Shown piece after piece: positions 46,084 to 55,653 of a stretch of DNA of 64,000 bases. Source of the stretch: Modicisalibacter xianhensis (GTDB lineage: Bacteria; Pseudomonadota; Gammaproteobacteria; Pseudomonadales; Halomonadaceae); NCBI RefSeq assembly GCF_900113605.1, contig NZ_FOPY01000002.1:124001-188000 (forward strand), written 5' to 3'. The translations under genes were made by a program, and so were the position numbers. Below the pieces are notes generated by a model. It searched no databases and was not told the origin of the DNA. It worked only from the letters and a program-made list of their open reading frames with translations. Position 1 is the stretch's first letter. Each line of letters opens with the position of its first letter.

Positions 46084-46821
46084 CTACCCCCATCCGCTAG
46101 CGATCAGGCGTATGCCCAGCAGGATCAGCAAGCCCAGGATGAACCGGAAGAAGAGTTCTCCGTTCAGCCGCTTCTGTATGACCAGTCCCAGACGCACCCC
46201 CAGCCAGGCCACCGGGAACAGTAGCAGCGCGATGGTGAGATTCGTAACATTCAACAAGCCAAGCATGCCGTAGGGCACCAGCTTGACAAGATTGGTGGCT
46301 GCCAAGAAGACCACTGCAGTAGCAAGGAACTGCTCCTTAGTGAGTCGTCGCTGCAATAAATAAAAGTTGAGCGGTGGTCCTCCCGCATGGGCGATGAAAC
46401 TAGTGAAACCGGCGATGCAGCCACTCAGCCCACCAACCCAGGTCGGCATTACCCGACCCCGGAAGGGCTTGAATAGCCCCCAGAGGGCGAACAGGATCGA
46501 GAACACCCCCAGCAAGACCTTGAGCAGGGCCTCATCGAAGCGGCCATAGGTTAGGTAGCCGACCGACACCCCCAACACCGCGGGGGGGAACATCAGCCAT
46601 AGTACGGCCGCCACCCGGTGGCGCCACCAGGCCTTGAGACTGAAGAGATCCATCACGATCAACAGGGGCAGCATGACGGCCACGGCGAAGTTCGGGCTGG
46701 CCTTCAATGAGATCAGCGGTACCGCTACCACCCCGACGCCGCCGGCGAAGCCTGATTTCGAAATGCCGGTAATCAGCACGGCGATAATGATCAACACAAT
46801 GAACTGCCAGTCGTACACCAT
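46084..46821 (-). CDS. TauE/SafE family permease
   Basis: A 245-residue inner-membrane protein with about eight hydrophobic segments. The two family repeats begin GISKSGFAGGVGVVAVPL and GLSGCIAGFTSFIAHAGGPP. Members export or import small organic anions such as sulfoacetate. It is in the same direction as the catabolic genes and may move a carboxylate product or substrate. GGAGG is upstream of the ATG. Confidence 0.9.
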   Translation of the reverse strand: MVYDWQFIVLIIIAVLITGISKSGFAGGVGVVAVPLISLKASPNFAVAVMLPLLIVMDLFSLKAWWRHRVAAVLWLMFPPAVLGVSVGYLTYGRFDEALLKVLLGVFSILFALWGLFKPFRGRVMPTWVGGLSGCIAGFTSFIAHAGGPPLNFYLLQRRLTKEQFLATAVVFLAATNLVKLVPYGMLGLLNVTNLTIALLLFPVAWLGVRLGLVIQKRLNGELFFRFILGLLILLGIRLIASGWG

Positions 46822-46950
46822 GCAGCCCCCTGCCTCCTTACAGGCTAAAAAAAGAGGCCGTGGCGATGGCGATCACGGCCCAAGCGGAGGGTATCACTGC
46901 CCATGAATGCGCTTCTTTATAAAGTGCCCGGGAGCCCCGGAAGGCAGGGA

Positions 46951-47541
46951 TCACAAGATGTCGCACACCTCGTCGAATGTGAAGCGATCCTGGCGCGGGA
47001 AGAGCGCCGAGGCGTCTCCGTAGCCCAGGTTACATAGGAAGTTACTCTTCACCTTGCCATCGGGGAAGAACTCTTCATCCACGGCGGCATTGTTGAAACC
47101 GGACATTGGCCCGGCATTCAACCCCAGCGCACGCGCGGCCAGGATGAAATAGCCTCCTTGGATGGAGCTGTTACGGAATGCCGTCGTGTTGATGAAGTCG
47201 GTCTTGCCCTCGAACAGAGACTTGGCATCCTTGTTGTGGGAAAACATTCGTGGCAGATGCTCGTAGAACTCAGTGTCGTAGCCTAGCACGGCCACTACGG
47301 GCGCCTTCATGGTCTTCTCTTGGTTGCCGGGGAGCAGTGCTGGCTTGAGACGCTCCTTGGCCTCCTGGCTTTTCAGAAATAATACGCGTAGGGGCTGGCA
47401 GTTCATGGAGGTCGGGCCGAAATGCATTAGGTGATACAGCTCGCGCAACTTCTCCTCACTGACCTCCTGATCTGTCCACACGTTGTGGGTACGTGCCTCG
47501 GTGAACAGGGTCTCAACCGCATGGTTATCGATGACAGTCAT
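46951..47541 (-). CDS. Nitroreductase family protein, RutE/HadB subgroup
   Basis: A 196-residue FMN-binding nitroreductase-fold protein starting MTVIDNHAVETLFTEARTHNVW, with the FGPTSMNCQPLRVLFL cofactor segment characteristic of RutE-type proteins (proposed malonic semialdehyde reductases). AGAGGAGAG precedes the ATG. In this cluster it could reduce a semialdehyde or a quinone/nitro-aromatic; which one is unknown. Confidence 0.85.
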   Translation of the reverse strand: MTVIDNHAVETLFTEARTHNVWTDQEVSEEKLRELYHLMHFGPTSMNCQPLRVLFLKSQEAKERLKPALLPGNQEKTMKAPVVAVLGYDTEFYEHLPRMFSHNKDAKSLFEGKTDFINTTAFRNSSIQGGYFILAARALGLNAGPMSGFNNAAVDEEFFPDGKVKSNFLCNLGYGDASALFPRQDRFTFDEVCDIL

Positions 47542-47596
47542 GTCGCTCTCCTCTTGCTGGATGGTTCTTTCGGGATGGCTTCGCCCTGCGATGCGA

Positions 47597-48460
47597 CTAA
47601 CGGCTTGCCTTCAGGCCAAAGTCGTATTTCAGATAGCGGAAGGGTACGTCCATTGATCGCCCATCGGGTGCCTGTCCTGGCGGCAGCGGCACATACTCCG
47701 CGACCAGGGAATCCTTGACGCCGAAGACTGCGTCGGAGTCGAGGTAGGGATCTTCTTCGGCGAAGACCTGGGTTACCAGGGTCTCGTAGCCCTCGGCCTT
47801 CAGCATGAAGTGCACGTGGGCGGGCCGGTAGGGATGCCGGCCGGTGATCTCCAGCATCTTGCCGACCGGACCGTCGGTCGGGATCGGATAGGGTGCGGGG
47901 GTCACTGTCCAGAAGGCATAGCGCCCCTGGGCGTCAGTAATAAAACGAGCCCGCAGCGAGGCGCTCTCGAGTTCCTTCTGGACGTCATAGAACCCTTCGC
48001 TGTCCGACTGCCAAACATCGACGATGACATTGGCCAGCGGCTCGCCGCGCGCATCATGCACCTGCCCCTCCACAAAGAAGGGCTCGCCCTCGACGTTCCA
48101 GTCGATCGACTCGCCCTGGACAGCCTCGGGCGGGTCAGCCACATAGAAGGGTCCCAGCACCGTGCTTTCCGACACCATGGGGTCTGAGGTCTGATGATTG
48201 ATGGCATCGACCAGCATCGTCACACCCAGGGTATCGGAGAGCAGGATGAACTCTTGACGCTGGTCATCGCACATCTGGCCGGTTCGGGTCAGGAAATTGA
48301 TGGCTTGGGTCCACTCCTGTTCAGTGAGTTCCACCTCACGGATGAAAGTGTGCAAGTGCCTCACCAGCCTGTTCAGCACGCTCTTCAGGCGCTCGTCACT
48401 GCAGCCAGCGAACTGTTCAATCACGGCGTCCGTGATGTTCTCGGCATTGAGATTTCGCAT
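47597..48460 (-). CDS. Hydroxyquinol 1,2-dioxygenase (intradiol)
   Basis: A 287-residue Fe(III) intradiol dioxygenase. The iron ligands fall at Tyr158 (GFYDV), Tyr191 (PYPIP), His215 and His217 (RPAHVHF). The 33-24-2 spacing equals that of characterised hydroxyquinol 1,2-dioxygenases. The helical N-terminal linker domain (residues 1-100) is present. It cleaves 1,2,4-trihydroxybenzene to 3-hydroxy-cis,cis-muconate/maleylacetate. The maleylacetate reductase gene three positions upstream supports hydroxyquinol over catechol. Confidence 0.9.
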   Translation of the reverse strand: MRNLNAENITDAVIEQFAGCSDERLKSVLNRLVRHLHTFIREVELTEQEWTQAINFLTRTGQMCDDQRQEFILLSDTLGVTMLVDAINHQTSDPMVSESTVLGPFYVADPPEAVQGESIDWNVEGEPFFVEGQVHDARGEPLANVIVDVWQSDSEGFYDVQKELESASLRARFITDAQGRYAFWTVTPAPYPIPTDGPVGKMLEITGRHPYRPAHVHFMLKAEGYETLVTQVFAEEDPYLDSDAVFGVKDSLVAEYVPLPPGQAPDGRSMDVPFRYLKYDFGLKASR

Positions 48461-48464
48461 GGGG

Positions 48465-49370
48465 TTATTTCCTCTCTAAGGTCGGCAGCCCGGAGAGGCG
48501 CTCGGTGTGGTGGATCGTGGCGATATAGTCATCCCCACCGTGTCCCGTGCCGATCAGGGAGCTGTAGGCCTCGCGCATCTGAGCAGCCAAGGGCACGGCG
48601 ACACCATCTCCGTGGGCACAGCCGAGGATCAGGTCCAAGTCCTTGGCCATCTGGGCGGCCGAGAAGGTAGAGGTGAAGTCACGGTCCTTCAGCGGCTGGG
48701 TCTTGTACTTGACCATCGGCGAACCCACGGCACTGTCGGCCATGAGGTCCAGCATTTCCTCCCAGCCGATGTTGCCCTTGCGGGCCATCGCCAATGCCTC
48801 GCCCATCATCCCTGCGCTTACCGCGATCATCAGGTTGATGGCCAGCTTGGCGTAGCGAGCCTGTTCATTATCACCGAGCCAGTACTGGGCCTTGGTGAAG
48901 GTATTCATCACCGGCAAGGCCTCATCCAGTGCCTCACGCGGACCGGAGACCATAGCCGACAGGGTGCCGGACTCGGCGGCGACCGGGTTGCCCGACACCG
49001 GGCTGCGCAGATAGGCAATGCCCCGCTCGTCGGCGGCGGCTGCCACCCTGGCGGAGGCCTCGATGCTGACGGTACTGGTCTCAATCAACACGCTTCCCGA
49101 CGCCAGCTTCGCCAGCAGGCGTCCGGTTTCAAGCGTCAGGCCCAGCAACGCTTTGTCGTCGGGAACCGAGACAAAGACCAGGCGGCAGTCCACGACAGTA
49201 GAGGCCAGGTCCTCGTATGCGGTGATGCCGGCCTGCTCGGCCAGCGCCATCCGCTCGGCGCTCAGGTCGAATCCCTGCACGGGGTAGCCGGCTGCGGCGA
49301 TCCGCGTCGCCATGGGCAAACCCAGCTTGCCAAGGCCAATCCAGGCTACCTTGGTGGTATTGGTGGTCAT
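48465..49370 (-). CDS. NAD(P)-binding beta-hydroxyacid dehydrogenase (3-hydroxyisobutyrate dehydrogenase type)
   Basis: A 301-residue protein with the Rossmann motif GLGKLGLPMATRIAAAG near residue 12, a substrate segment SPVSGNPVAAESGTL, and the catalytic Lys in ARYAKLAINLM. It resembles 3-hydroxyisobutyrate, tartronate semialdehyde and related dehydrogenases. Start overlaps the amidohydrolase stop (ATGA). Its specific substrate in this pathway is not known. Confidence 0.88.
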   Translation of the reverse strand: MTTNTTKVAWIGLGKLGLPMATRIAAAGYPVQGFDLSAERMALAEQAGITAYEDLASTVVDCRLVFVSVPDDKALLGLTLETGRLLAKLASGSVLIETSTVSIEASARVAAAADERGIAYLRSPVSGNPVAAESGTLSAMVSGPREALDEALPVMNTFTKAQYWLGDNEQARYAKLAINLMIAVSAGMMGEALAMARKGNIGWEEMLDLMADSAVGSPMVKYKTQPLKDRDFTSTFSAAQMAKDLDLILGCAHGDGVAVPLAAQMREAYSSLIGTGHGGDDYIATIHHTERLSGLPTLERK

Positions 49371-50734
49371 TGAGAGGCCCCCTCTTTTTTTTGCCGTGAT
49401 TGAAGCTCGGCATTGATGCGGTGACCGGAGACTGCCAAGTGATTGATACCCTCCTCGACGCCTCCCAGCAGCTTGCCGTGTCGCTTGTGGAATTCTCCCG
49501 CCACCATGACGCTGTCGACGTTGGCGAGACTCGCCTGCATGACCACGGTCGATACCGGGTCATTGACTGGCTGCATGTTCAGACGGCCGCTGTCCAGCAG
49601 CACGATGTCGGCCTGTTTGCCCGGCGTCAGGCTGCCGATGCGGTCCTCGAGCCCGAGGGCGCGGGCACCGTCGACAGTGATCCACTGCAGCGCCTCGCGG
49701 GTGCGGATGGTCGAGGTGTCGGGTATCGAGCCCTGCTCCCGTCGCGAGGCATCGTTATCAAGCGCGCGCTGCATGCCCAGTGCCATGCGGGCGACGCAGA
49801 ACATGTCACCGGAGATGACCGATTCGAGATCCACCCCCAGGGAGACGACACCGCCGTGTCGGCGAACGTGGCCGGTGATCGGGAAACCGTGACCTTGGGT
49901 CATCTCGTTCTCGGGGGCGATGGAGAAGGTCACGCCCTTCGCGCAGAAGCGGGCCAACTGGCTGTCGTCCAGGCTCTGCCCATGCACGATGTTGATATCC
50001 GGCCCCAGTAGCCCCTGATCCTCGATCACGTCCCAGCCTCCGGGGCTGACAGCCTCGCCGCCGCCTTGGTGCATTGAGGCCACCAGGCCGAACTCCTTGG
50101 CCAGTTCGAAATCGTGCAGGCTGACGTCAAGGGTGGAGTAATGCGGCCCGAGGATCGCCAGCCCCAGGGTCACGCGTCCCTCGCGGTCGCTCAGCGAGCC
50201 GGCGAGCAGTCGCTCGACCTCGCTGCGTGGATGGGGGATCTCGCTGAAGTGCGGCTGCCCCGGCTTGGGGTCCGGCTTGGGGGAACCATGGAAAAACAGC
50301 GCCCGAATACCGGACTCCTTGAGCCCGCGAATGGCCGCATCGGTATGATCGGGCGTGGGGTTGTTGTGGCACCAGTCACCCAGGGTAGTGGTTCCGCAGT
50401 TGAGCTGGTTAAGCGCACCCATACGGGTGGCGATGTAGATGTCATCTGGGGAGAACAGGGTCGCCAGCCCGCGATGCACATGGCCGAAGTACTCTAGCAA
50501 CGTCCAGTTGGCGGCGACGCCGCGCAGGGCCGTCTGCCAGGTATGCATATGGGCATTGACCAGGCCGGGGATCAGGATGCCTCCCCGACAATCGACCACT
50601 TCGGCCCCCTCAGACGGCAGGTCCTGGCCAACTTGCAGGATACGATCGTCTTCCACCAGCACCTGGCCGTCGGCCAGATCACCAGTCTCGGGATCCATGG
50701 TTACCACAATGGCATTGGTCAGCAGGATCTTCAT
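49367..50734 (-). CDS. Amidohydrolase superfamily deaminase/chlorohydrolase-like protein
   Basis: A 455-residue metal-dependent hydrolase of the TrzN/AtzB/cytosine-deaminase group. Metal site: NAHMHTW at residues 60-66, later His in SMHQGGGE and the Asp in SLGVDLES; the C-terminal TPGKQADIVLLD closes the beta-sandwich. Such enzymes deaminate or dehalogenate N-heterocycles and aromatics. Coupled by ATGA overlaps to both neighbours. It probably feeds a ring compound into the hydroxyquinol route, substrate unknown. Confidence 0.87.
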   Translation of the reverse strand: MKILLTNAIVVTMDPETGDLADGQVLVEDDRILQVGQDLPSEGAEVVDCRGGILIPGLVNAHMHTWQTALRGVAANWTLLEYFGHVHRGLATLFSPDDIYIATRMGALNQLNCGTTTLGDWCHNNPTPDHTDAAIRGLKESGIRALFFHGSPKPDPKPGQPHFSEIPHPRSEVERLLAGSLSDREGRVTLGLAILGPHYSTLDVSLHDFELAKEFGLVASMHQGGGEAVSPGGWDVIEDQGLLGPDINIVHGQSLDDSQLARFCAKGVTFSIAPENEMTQGHGFPITGHVRRHGGVVSLGVDLESVISGDMFCVARMALGMQRALDNDASRREQGSIPDTSTIRTREALQWITVDGARALGLEDRIGSLTPGKQADIVLLDSGRLNMQPVNDPVSTVVMQASLANVDSVMVAGEFHKRHGKLLGGVEEGINHLAVSGHRINAELQSRQKKEGASQ

Positions 50735-51810
50735 GCGTCGAGAACCTCCCTTGACGTTGGACGACGACCGGCAAAGGCATCACACAAGAGACGGTGGATG
50801 CCATCGGCCTCGATCTCGCGTGGATTCCAGTAGGGATTGCTCGTGGCGATCTCGGTCGCCCGGTCGATATCGCTCTCCTGCATACCAATGTCGGCCAGGG
50901 CCAATGGCGCCCCCACGGCGCGCGCCAGGTCATAGAGCCCACCGGCTGCATCGCTCGAGCCCAACGCCCGGGCGATACGTGCCATTGCCTCCGGGGCCGC
51001 CTCGGTGTTGTAGGCCACGGCGTGGGGAAGCACGATGGTGTGGGTCTCGGCATGAGGTAGGTCGAAGGAGCCGCCCAGGGTGTGGCAGAGCTTATGATGC
51101 AGCGACATCCCCACGGAGCCGAGGCAGGCACCGCACAGCCAGGCACCATAGAGAGCATCCGAACGAGCGTCTTGGTCCGAGGGATTCTTGGCGATCGCCG
51201 GCAGACTACGCGCCAGGGCGGCGATGCCCTCCTCCGCCATCAGCGAGACCACGGGGTTGCGGTCTTTGGCGTAGAGCGCCTCCACCGCATGGGCGATAGC
51301 ATTGATGCCACTGGTGCCGGACATGCCGACCGGCAGACCCAGCGTCAGGTCGACGTCATAGATCACCACCTCGGGTAGTACCTTGAGGGTGCGCTGGGTC
51401 GTTTTAAGGCCGTCCCGAGTTTCCCCGAGAATCGGTGTCATTTCAGAGCCGGCATAGGTCGTGGGGATCGCCACTTGGGGCAGGCCGGTACGAAGAGCGA
51501 TAGCCTTGCCGAGCCCAATGGTGGAGCCGCCGCCGATCGCCACGGTGCAGTCCGCATCGAATTCCTCGATATGGCGCATCGCCGCGTCGGTGACCTCGAC
51601 CGGGGTGTGCATCCTGGCTTCGGCGAAGACGCCGGCCCCGAGCTCGCCCAGTTTGGCGAGTACCTCGCGAGCCTGGCCTGCCTGCTCGGGCGTTGCCAGG
51701 ACGACTGCACGGTGGCAGCCTAGCTCACGGACCTCCTCGGCGATTCGGGACAGGGTTCCTTGTCCGAAGATAGCGCGTGACGGCAAGCCATTATAAATGA
51801 AGGGCTTCAT
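50731..51810 (-). CDS. Maleylacetate reductase
   Basis: A 359-residue iron-containing alcohol dehydrogenase-fold protein of the maleylacetate reductase branch. Visible are IGGGSTIGLGKAIAL (nucleotide site), PTTYAGSEMTPI, HAVEALYA and HHKLCHTLGG with the His residues of the active site. It reduces maleylacetate to 3-oxoadipate with NAD(P)H, the step after hydroxyquinol ring cleavage. GAGGAAAC precedes the ATG. Confidence 0.92.
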   Translation of the reverse strand: MKPFIYNGLPSRAIFGQGTLSRIAEEVRELGCHRAVVLATPEQAGQAREVLAKLGELGAGVFAEARMHTPVEVTDAAMRHIEEFDADCTVAIGGGSTIGLGKAIALRTGLPQVAIPTTYAGSEMTPILGETRDGLKTTQRTLKVLPEVVIYDVDLTLGLPVGMSGTSGINAIAHAVEALYAKDRNPVVSLMAEEGIAALARSLPAIAKNPSDQDARSDALYGAWLCGACLGSVGMSLHHKLCHTLGGSFDLPHAETHTIVLPHAVAYNTEAAPEAMARIARALGSSDAAGGLYDLARAVGAPLALADIGMQESDIDRATEIATSNPYWNPREIEADGIHRLLCDAFAGRRPTSREVLDA

Positions 51811-51856
51811 GATGGTTTCCTCGTGATTACCTGGGAAGCTGGGTCGCATGGCCACA

Positions 51857-53431
51857 TCAAGCCGAGGCCGAGTGGGCAGGCCCGCTGGTTTCCGTGACGT
51901 ACTGTCCGGTGATGGCCTGAACCAGCTTGTCCTCGGATACTGCATCGCCGTCGAATTCCGCCGTCACTCGCCCCTCATACATCGCGATGATGCGGTTGCT
52001 GACACCCAGCACTTCGGGCATTTCCGAGGAAATCACCAGCACCGCATAGCCCGACCGGGCCAACTCCTTGATCAGCCCATGAATCTCGGCCTTGGAGCCT
52101 ACGTCGATGCCGCGGGTCGGCTCATCCAGAATCAACAGCTTGGGATGGGTATGCAGCCACTTGCCGATGACGATCTTCTGCTGGTTGCCACCACTGAGGT
52201 TGCCGACTTTCTGGCGCCAGCTGGGTGTCTTGATCTTCATTGCCCGCTGGTACTTGTCATAGACGACCTTCTCTTCACTAGTCTTCATGAAACCCATGGA
52301 AGAGACACTGCCAAGTGCCGAAAGGGTCATGTTGTCTCGACAGTTCATGCCGAGGATCAGGCCCTTGTCCTTGCGATCCTCCGGTACCAGAGCAATGCCC
52401 CTGGCCACCGCATCGTGGGTGGAGCGGATCGACTCGACCTTGCCGTCGAGAAGGATCTCGCCGGCCGATGGCTGACGCAGCCCGAAGATCGTCTCGGCGA
52501 CCTCGGAGCGGCCTGCGCCGACCAGACCGTACATGCCAACGATCTCGCCCTTGCGTACGTTGAAGCTGATATCCTCGAAAACCCCCTTGACCGTGAGGCT
52601 ACGCAACTCGAGCATGTTCTCCTTGAATTCACGAGGCTTGCTGGCGTGATCGAGCTTGAGGGTTCTGCCGATCATCAACTTGGTGACTTCATCCTCGCTG
52701 GTGTCAGCTGTATTCAGGGTCCCGTTGTACTCGCCGTCACGCAGAACCGAGATGCGCTGGGAGAGATGGAAGATCTCATCCATTCGGTGCGAGATGTAGA
52801 CGATGCCCACCCCCTGCTTCTGCAGGTTCCGAATGATGTCGTAGAGCACCGGCTTCTCATGGTCGGTCAGTGATGCCGTCGGCTCGTCGAAGACCACGAT
52901 CCGCGGCGTGAAGACCAAGGCTCGGGCGATCTCCACCATTTGCTTCTTGGCGATGGAGAGATTGCTGACCATGTCGCGGGAACTAAAGGTGCACTTGAGG
53001 CGCTTGAGTATTTCAGTGCTGTCTGCATGCAGCTTCTTCCAGTCGACACGGTTACCCCATTTCAGGGGCAGGCTGCCCAGGAAGATGTTCTCCGCCACCG
53101 ACATTTCGGGAACCAGCGACTGCTCCTGGTGGATCAACACGATGCCGCTCTTCTTGGCCTGCTTGGGGTTTTCGAAAAACTTCTTCTCTCCCGCGAGAAA
53201 GATCTGGCCCCCGTTGGGCTGATGCTTGCCGGCCAGCACCTTCATTAGTGTGGACTTGCCGGCGCCGTTCTCGCCCAGCAAGGCATGGACCTCGCCTGCC
53301 CTGACGTCGAAGCTGACCTTGTTCAGGGCTATGACACCTGGAAACTTCTTAGTGATGTTGATCAACGACAGTACGGGGCTCGGGGAATCCGCACTGTGAC
53401 GGGGATTGCGACTAATAGCTGTAGTGCTCAT
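51857..53431 (-). CDS. CUT2-type sugar ABC transporter, ATP-binding protein (RbsA-like)
   Basis: A 524-residue double ATPase. The first domain has GENGAGKST, LSIAKKQMVEIARAL and FDEPTASLT; the second has a degenerate Walker A (GLVGAGRSEV), LSGGNQQK and DEPTRGIDV, the pattern of RbsA/XylG. It energises the two permeases encoded just upstream. ATGA overlap with permease 1 couples translation. Confidence 0.93.
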   Translation of the reverse strand: MSTTAISRNPRHSADSPSPVLSLINITKKFPGVIALNKVSFDVRAGEVHALLGENGAGKSTLMKVLAGKHQPNGGQIFLAGEKKFFENPKQAKKSGIVLIHQEQSLVPEMSVAENIFLGSLPLKWGNRVDWKKLHADSTEILKRLKCTFSSRDMVSNLSIAKKQMVEIARALVFTPRIVVFDEPTASLTDHEKPVLYDIIRNLQKQGVGIVYISHRMDEIFHLSQRISVLRDGEYNGTLNTADTSEDEVTKLMIGRTLKLDHASKPREFKENMLELRSLTVKGVFEDISFNVRKGEIVGMYGLVGAGRSEVAETIFGLRQPSAGEILLDGKVESIRSTHDAVARGIALVPEDRKDKGLILGMNCRDNMTLSALGSVSSMGFMKTSEEKVVYDKYQRAMKIKTPSWRQKVGNLSGGNQQKIVIGKWLHTHPKLLILDEPTRGIDVGSKAEIHGLIKELARSGYAVLVISSEMPEVLGVSNRIIAMYEGRVTAEFDGDAVSEDKLVQAITGQYVTETSGPAHSASA

Positions 53432-54393
53432 ATGCTGACTCCCTTGCTGGCATGGACATTGAGCCGTTGGTCGATGATCAACACCGAGATCAGGATGAGA
53501 CCGAGAATGACCAGCACGTAGAAGGCCGGCACCTGCATCAAATTCATGCCGTTGCGCAGGATGCCGATGGCAAGCACGCCGCCCAGGGTGCCGGTGATGC
53601 TGCCGAATCCACCTGTCAGCTTGGTGCCACCGAGTACCACGGCAGTGATGGTCCAGAGCTCATAGTCACGGCCCAGGTTCGGCGTGGCGGCACCCATCTG
53701 GGTCGCCAGAAGCACACCGGCAAGGGCGGCGAAGAACCCCACAATGATGAAGTTGATCATCATGTGACGACCGATGCGGATACCTGCATCCAGGGCAGCC
53801 TCGGGGTTGCCGCCCACGGCGAAGGTATTGCGACCGTGACCGGTCTTCTTCAGCACCAGATGCATCACTAGGGTGCAGACGAGAAAAATAAGGGCGAGCA
53901 CGGGAAACGGCCCGATCGATGCGGCCCCGAAGTCGGAGAAGGCGAAGTTGGTGGCATAAAAGGACTGCTCTTCGGTGTAGACGAAGATGAGACCGCGGAC
54001 ACCAATCATGGCCCCTAGAGTCACGATAAAGGCGTTGACGCCTGTCTTCCAGACGATCAAACCGTTGATGGCCCCCAACACAAGGCCCGATGCTAGGGCG
54101 GCTATGACCGCAATGGTAATTCCATAGTCTTGGAGGCCGACCGATAACGATGCCGCCAGCCCCAGGACAGCACCCACCGAGAGATCAATATTGCCGTTGA
54201 TCATGACGAAAGTCATACCTAGGGCAATCAGCCCGATAGTCGAAGTCTGGACTAGGATATTGCCCAGGTTACCTATCGAGAGAAAATACTCAGACATGAA
54301 GCTAAAGAAGACGGTAATGACGATGACAAATACCCAGATCGGCTGGATAAATCCACTGCCTTTTAGAAAATCCTTCATGTTAATCATGTTCAT
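53428..54393 (-). CDS. ABC transporter permease 1 (RbsC-like)
   Basis: A 321-residue inner-membrane permease of the CUT2 family, with about eight to ten hydrophobic segments and INGNIDLSVGAVLGL plus TVFAVGGNPEAALDAGI-like segments typical of RbsC. Several ATGs lie close together at the start (54393, 54387, 54378); GGTG is the only ribosome site, so the start is uncertain by a few residues. Pairs with permease 2. Confidence 0.9.
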   Translation of the reverse strand: MNMINMKDFLKGSGFIQPIWVFVIVITVFFSFMSEYFLSIGNLGNILVQTSTIGLIALGMTFVMINGNIDLSVGAVLGLAASLSVGLQDYGITIAVIAALASGLVLGAINGLIVWKTGVNAFIVTLGAMIGVRGLIFVYTEEQSFYATNFAFSDFGAASIGPFPVLALIFLVCTLVMHLVLKKTGHGRNTFAVGGNPEAALDAGIRIGRHMMINFIIVGFFAALAGVLLATQMGAATPNLGRDYELWTITAVVLGGTKLTGGFGSITGTLGGVLAIGILRNGMNLMQVPAFYVLVILGLILISVLIIDQRLNVHASKGVSI

Positions 54394-54401
54394 CACCAGG
54401 T

Positions 54402-55412
54402 TCAGGAGTGAGTCGTAAAAAGACGCTTGCGCTTGTTGGCAAGGTCCAGCCACACCGCCAGGATGATAATTACCCAAGTGACAAGCCACTGGGTGTAATA
54501 GGGATACCCCAACAGCAGCAACCCGTTCTGGATGAACCCTAGAATTAAGACCCCAATGATCGTCTTCCAGACGCTCCCTGCCCCACCTAACAAGCTGGTT
54601 CCTCCGAGAATGATCCCGGCCAGCACCAGCAACTCGTAGCCCTGCCCGACGTTATTCTGGGACCCCATGACCCGCGAGCCCAGCACCAGTGCAGCACAGG
54701 CCACGCAGAAGGCTGAGATCAGGTAAGTACTGAATACGCACCAGTTCCTTCGGATGCCAGAATACACGGCCGCGGCCGGGTTACCACCGACGGCGAAGAT
54801 GCGCCGACCATAGCTGGTGTAAGACATGCCGACCTGCACGATGATTGCCAGAACAGCAAAAAGGATTACCGGAACTGCGATACCCAACACATAGCCTCGC
54901 CCGAAGATGGCGAACCAGGTGTCGCTCTGGTTGGCGATATCGACATTTTTTCCGCCACTATAAATCAGCACCAGTCCTTGGACTGCCGATAGCATCGCCA
55001 AGGTAACGATTAGAGAATTCAGCCGCATGAAGCCGATCAGTAATCCGTTGACTGCCCCGATCATCAGCGTCAGAACGAACATCAGAACGATGGCCCCGGC
55101 CGGCCCTATCTTGTCATGCAAATCGACTACTAACACCGTCGAGAAGGAGAGCATCGACCCGACGGAGAGATCTAGATTACCGCCGATAATTACTATCGTT
55201 ACCCCTACGGCAATAATGCCGATAATCGAGGCCTGTCGGACCACAGTCATGATATTTGACTGGGATAGAAACTGTTCGGAGAATAGTGAAAAAGCAAACA
55301 TGCAGATAAGAAAGAAGACAAGGATGCCCTGAGCGGAAAGAAAATTCAGAAGGCCTTCCTTATACTTCTTATTTAATAAGATGGCTTGTTTACCTTGTTC
55401 TATAGAAGCCAT
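54402..55412 (-). CDS. ABC transporter permease 2 (RbsC-like)
   Basis: A 336-residue paralog of permease 1, with IGGNLDLSVGSMLSF and RIFAVGGNPAAAVYSGI. AAAGGTGAG precedes the ATG at 55412. Two distinct permeases imply a heterodimeric channel, seen in some CUT2 systems. Spacing to permease 1 is 8 bases. Confidence 0.92.
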   Translation of the reverse strand: MASIEQGKQAILLNKKYKEGLLNFLSAQGILVFFLICMFAFSLFSEQFLSQSNIMTVVRQASIIGIIAVGVTIVIIGGNLDLSVGSMLSFSTVLVVDLHDKIGPAGAIVLMFVLTLMIGAVNGLLIGFMRLNSLIVTLAMLSAVQGLVLIYSGGKNVDIANQSDTWFAIFGRGYVLGIAVPVILFAVLAIIVQVGMSYTSYGRRIFAVGGNPAAAVYSGIRRNWCVFSTYLISAFCVACAALVLGSRVMGSQNNVGQGYELLVLAGIILGGTSLLGGAGSVWKTIIGVLILGFIQNGLLLLGYPYYTQWLVTWVIIILAVWLDLANKRKRLFTTHS

Positions 55413-55478
55413 GATACTCACCTTTATTGGCGTTTCTGGCTGAAGTCCGGGATGCTTCCGTTGCAGTCGACGCCCCGT

Positions 55479-55500
55479 CGGCATGCCCGGGAGCATGCCG
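55479..55500 (-). other. Hairpin between binding-protein and permease genes
   Basis: CGGCATGC (55479-55486) and GCATGCCG (55493-55500) form an 8-bp stem with a 6-base loop in the 241-base spacer after the binding-protein gene. Spacer hairpins of this kind commonly keep binding-protein expression above that of the membrane components; here that is inference. The rest of the spacer shows nothing else. Confidence 0.5.
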
Positions 55501-55653
55501 TCGATCCGAGAAATTCTTGGCCATTTGTCATGGCGGACGGAACAGAGTGTCGGTCCTGATGTTCAGAAAGAGTCTTGGGCGAACTCTCCGGAACCATGGA
55601 CCCGGGGATACTAGAGAAGACCAGGCCCCTTGAAAGTCCCAGCCCCCCGATGC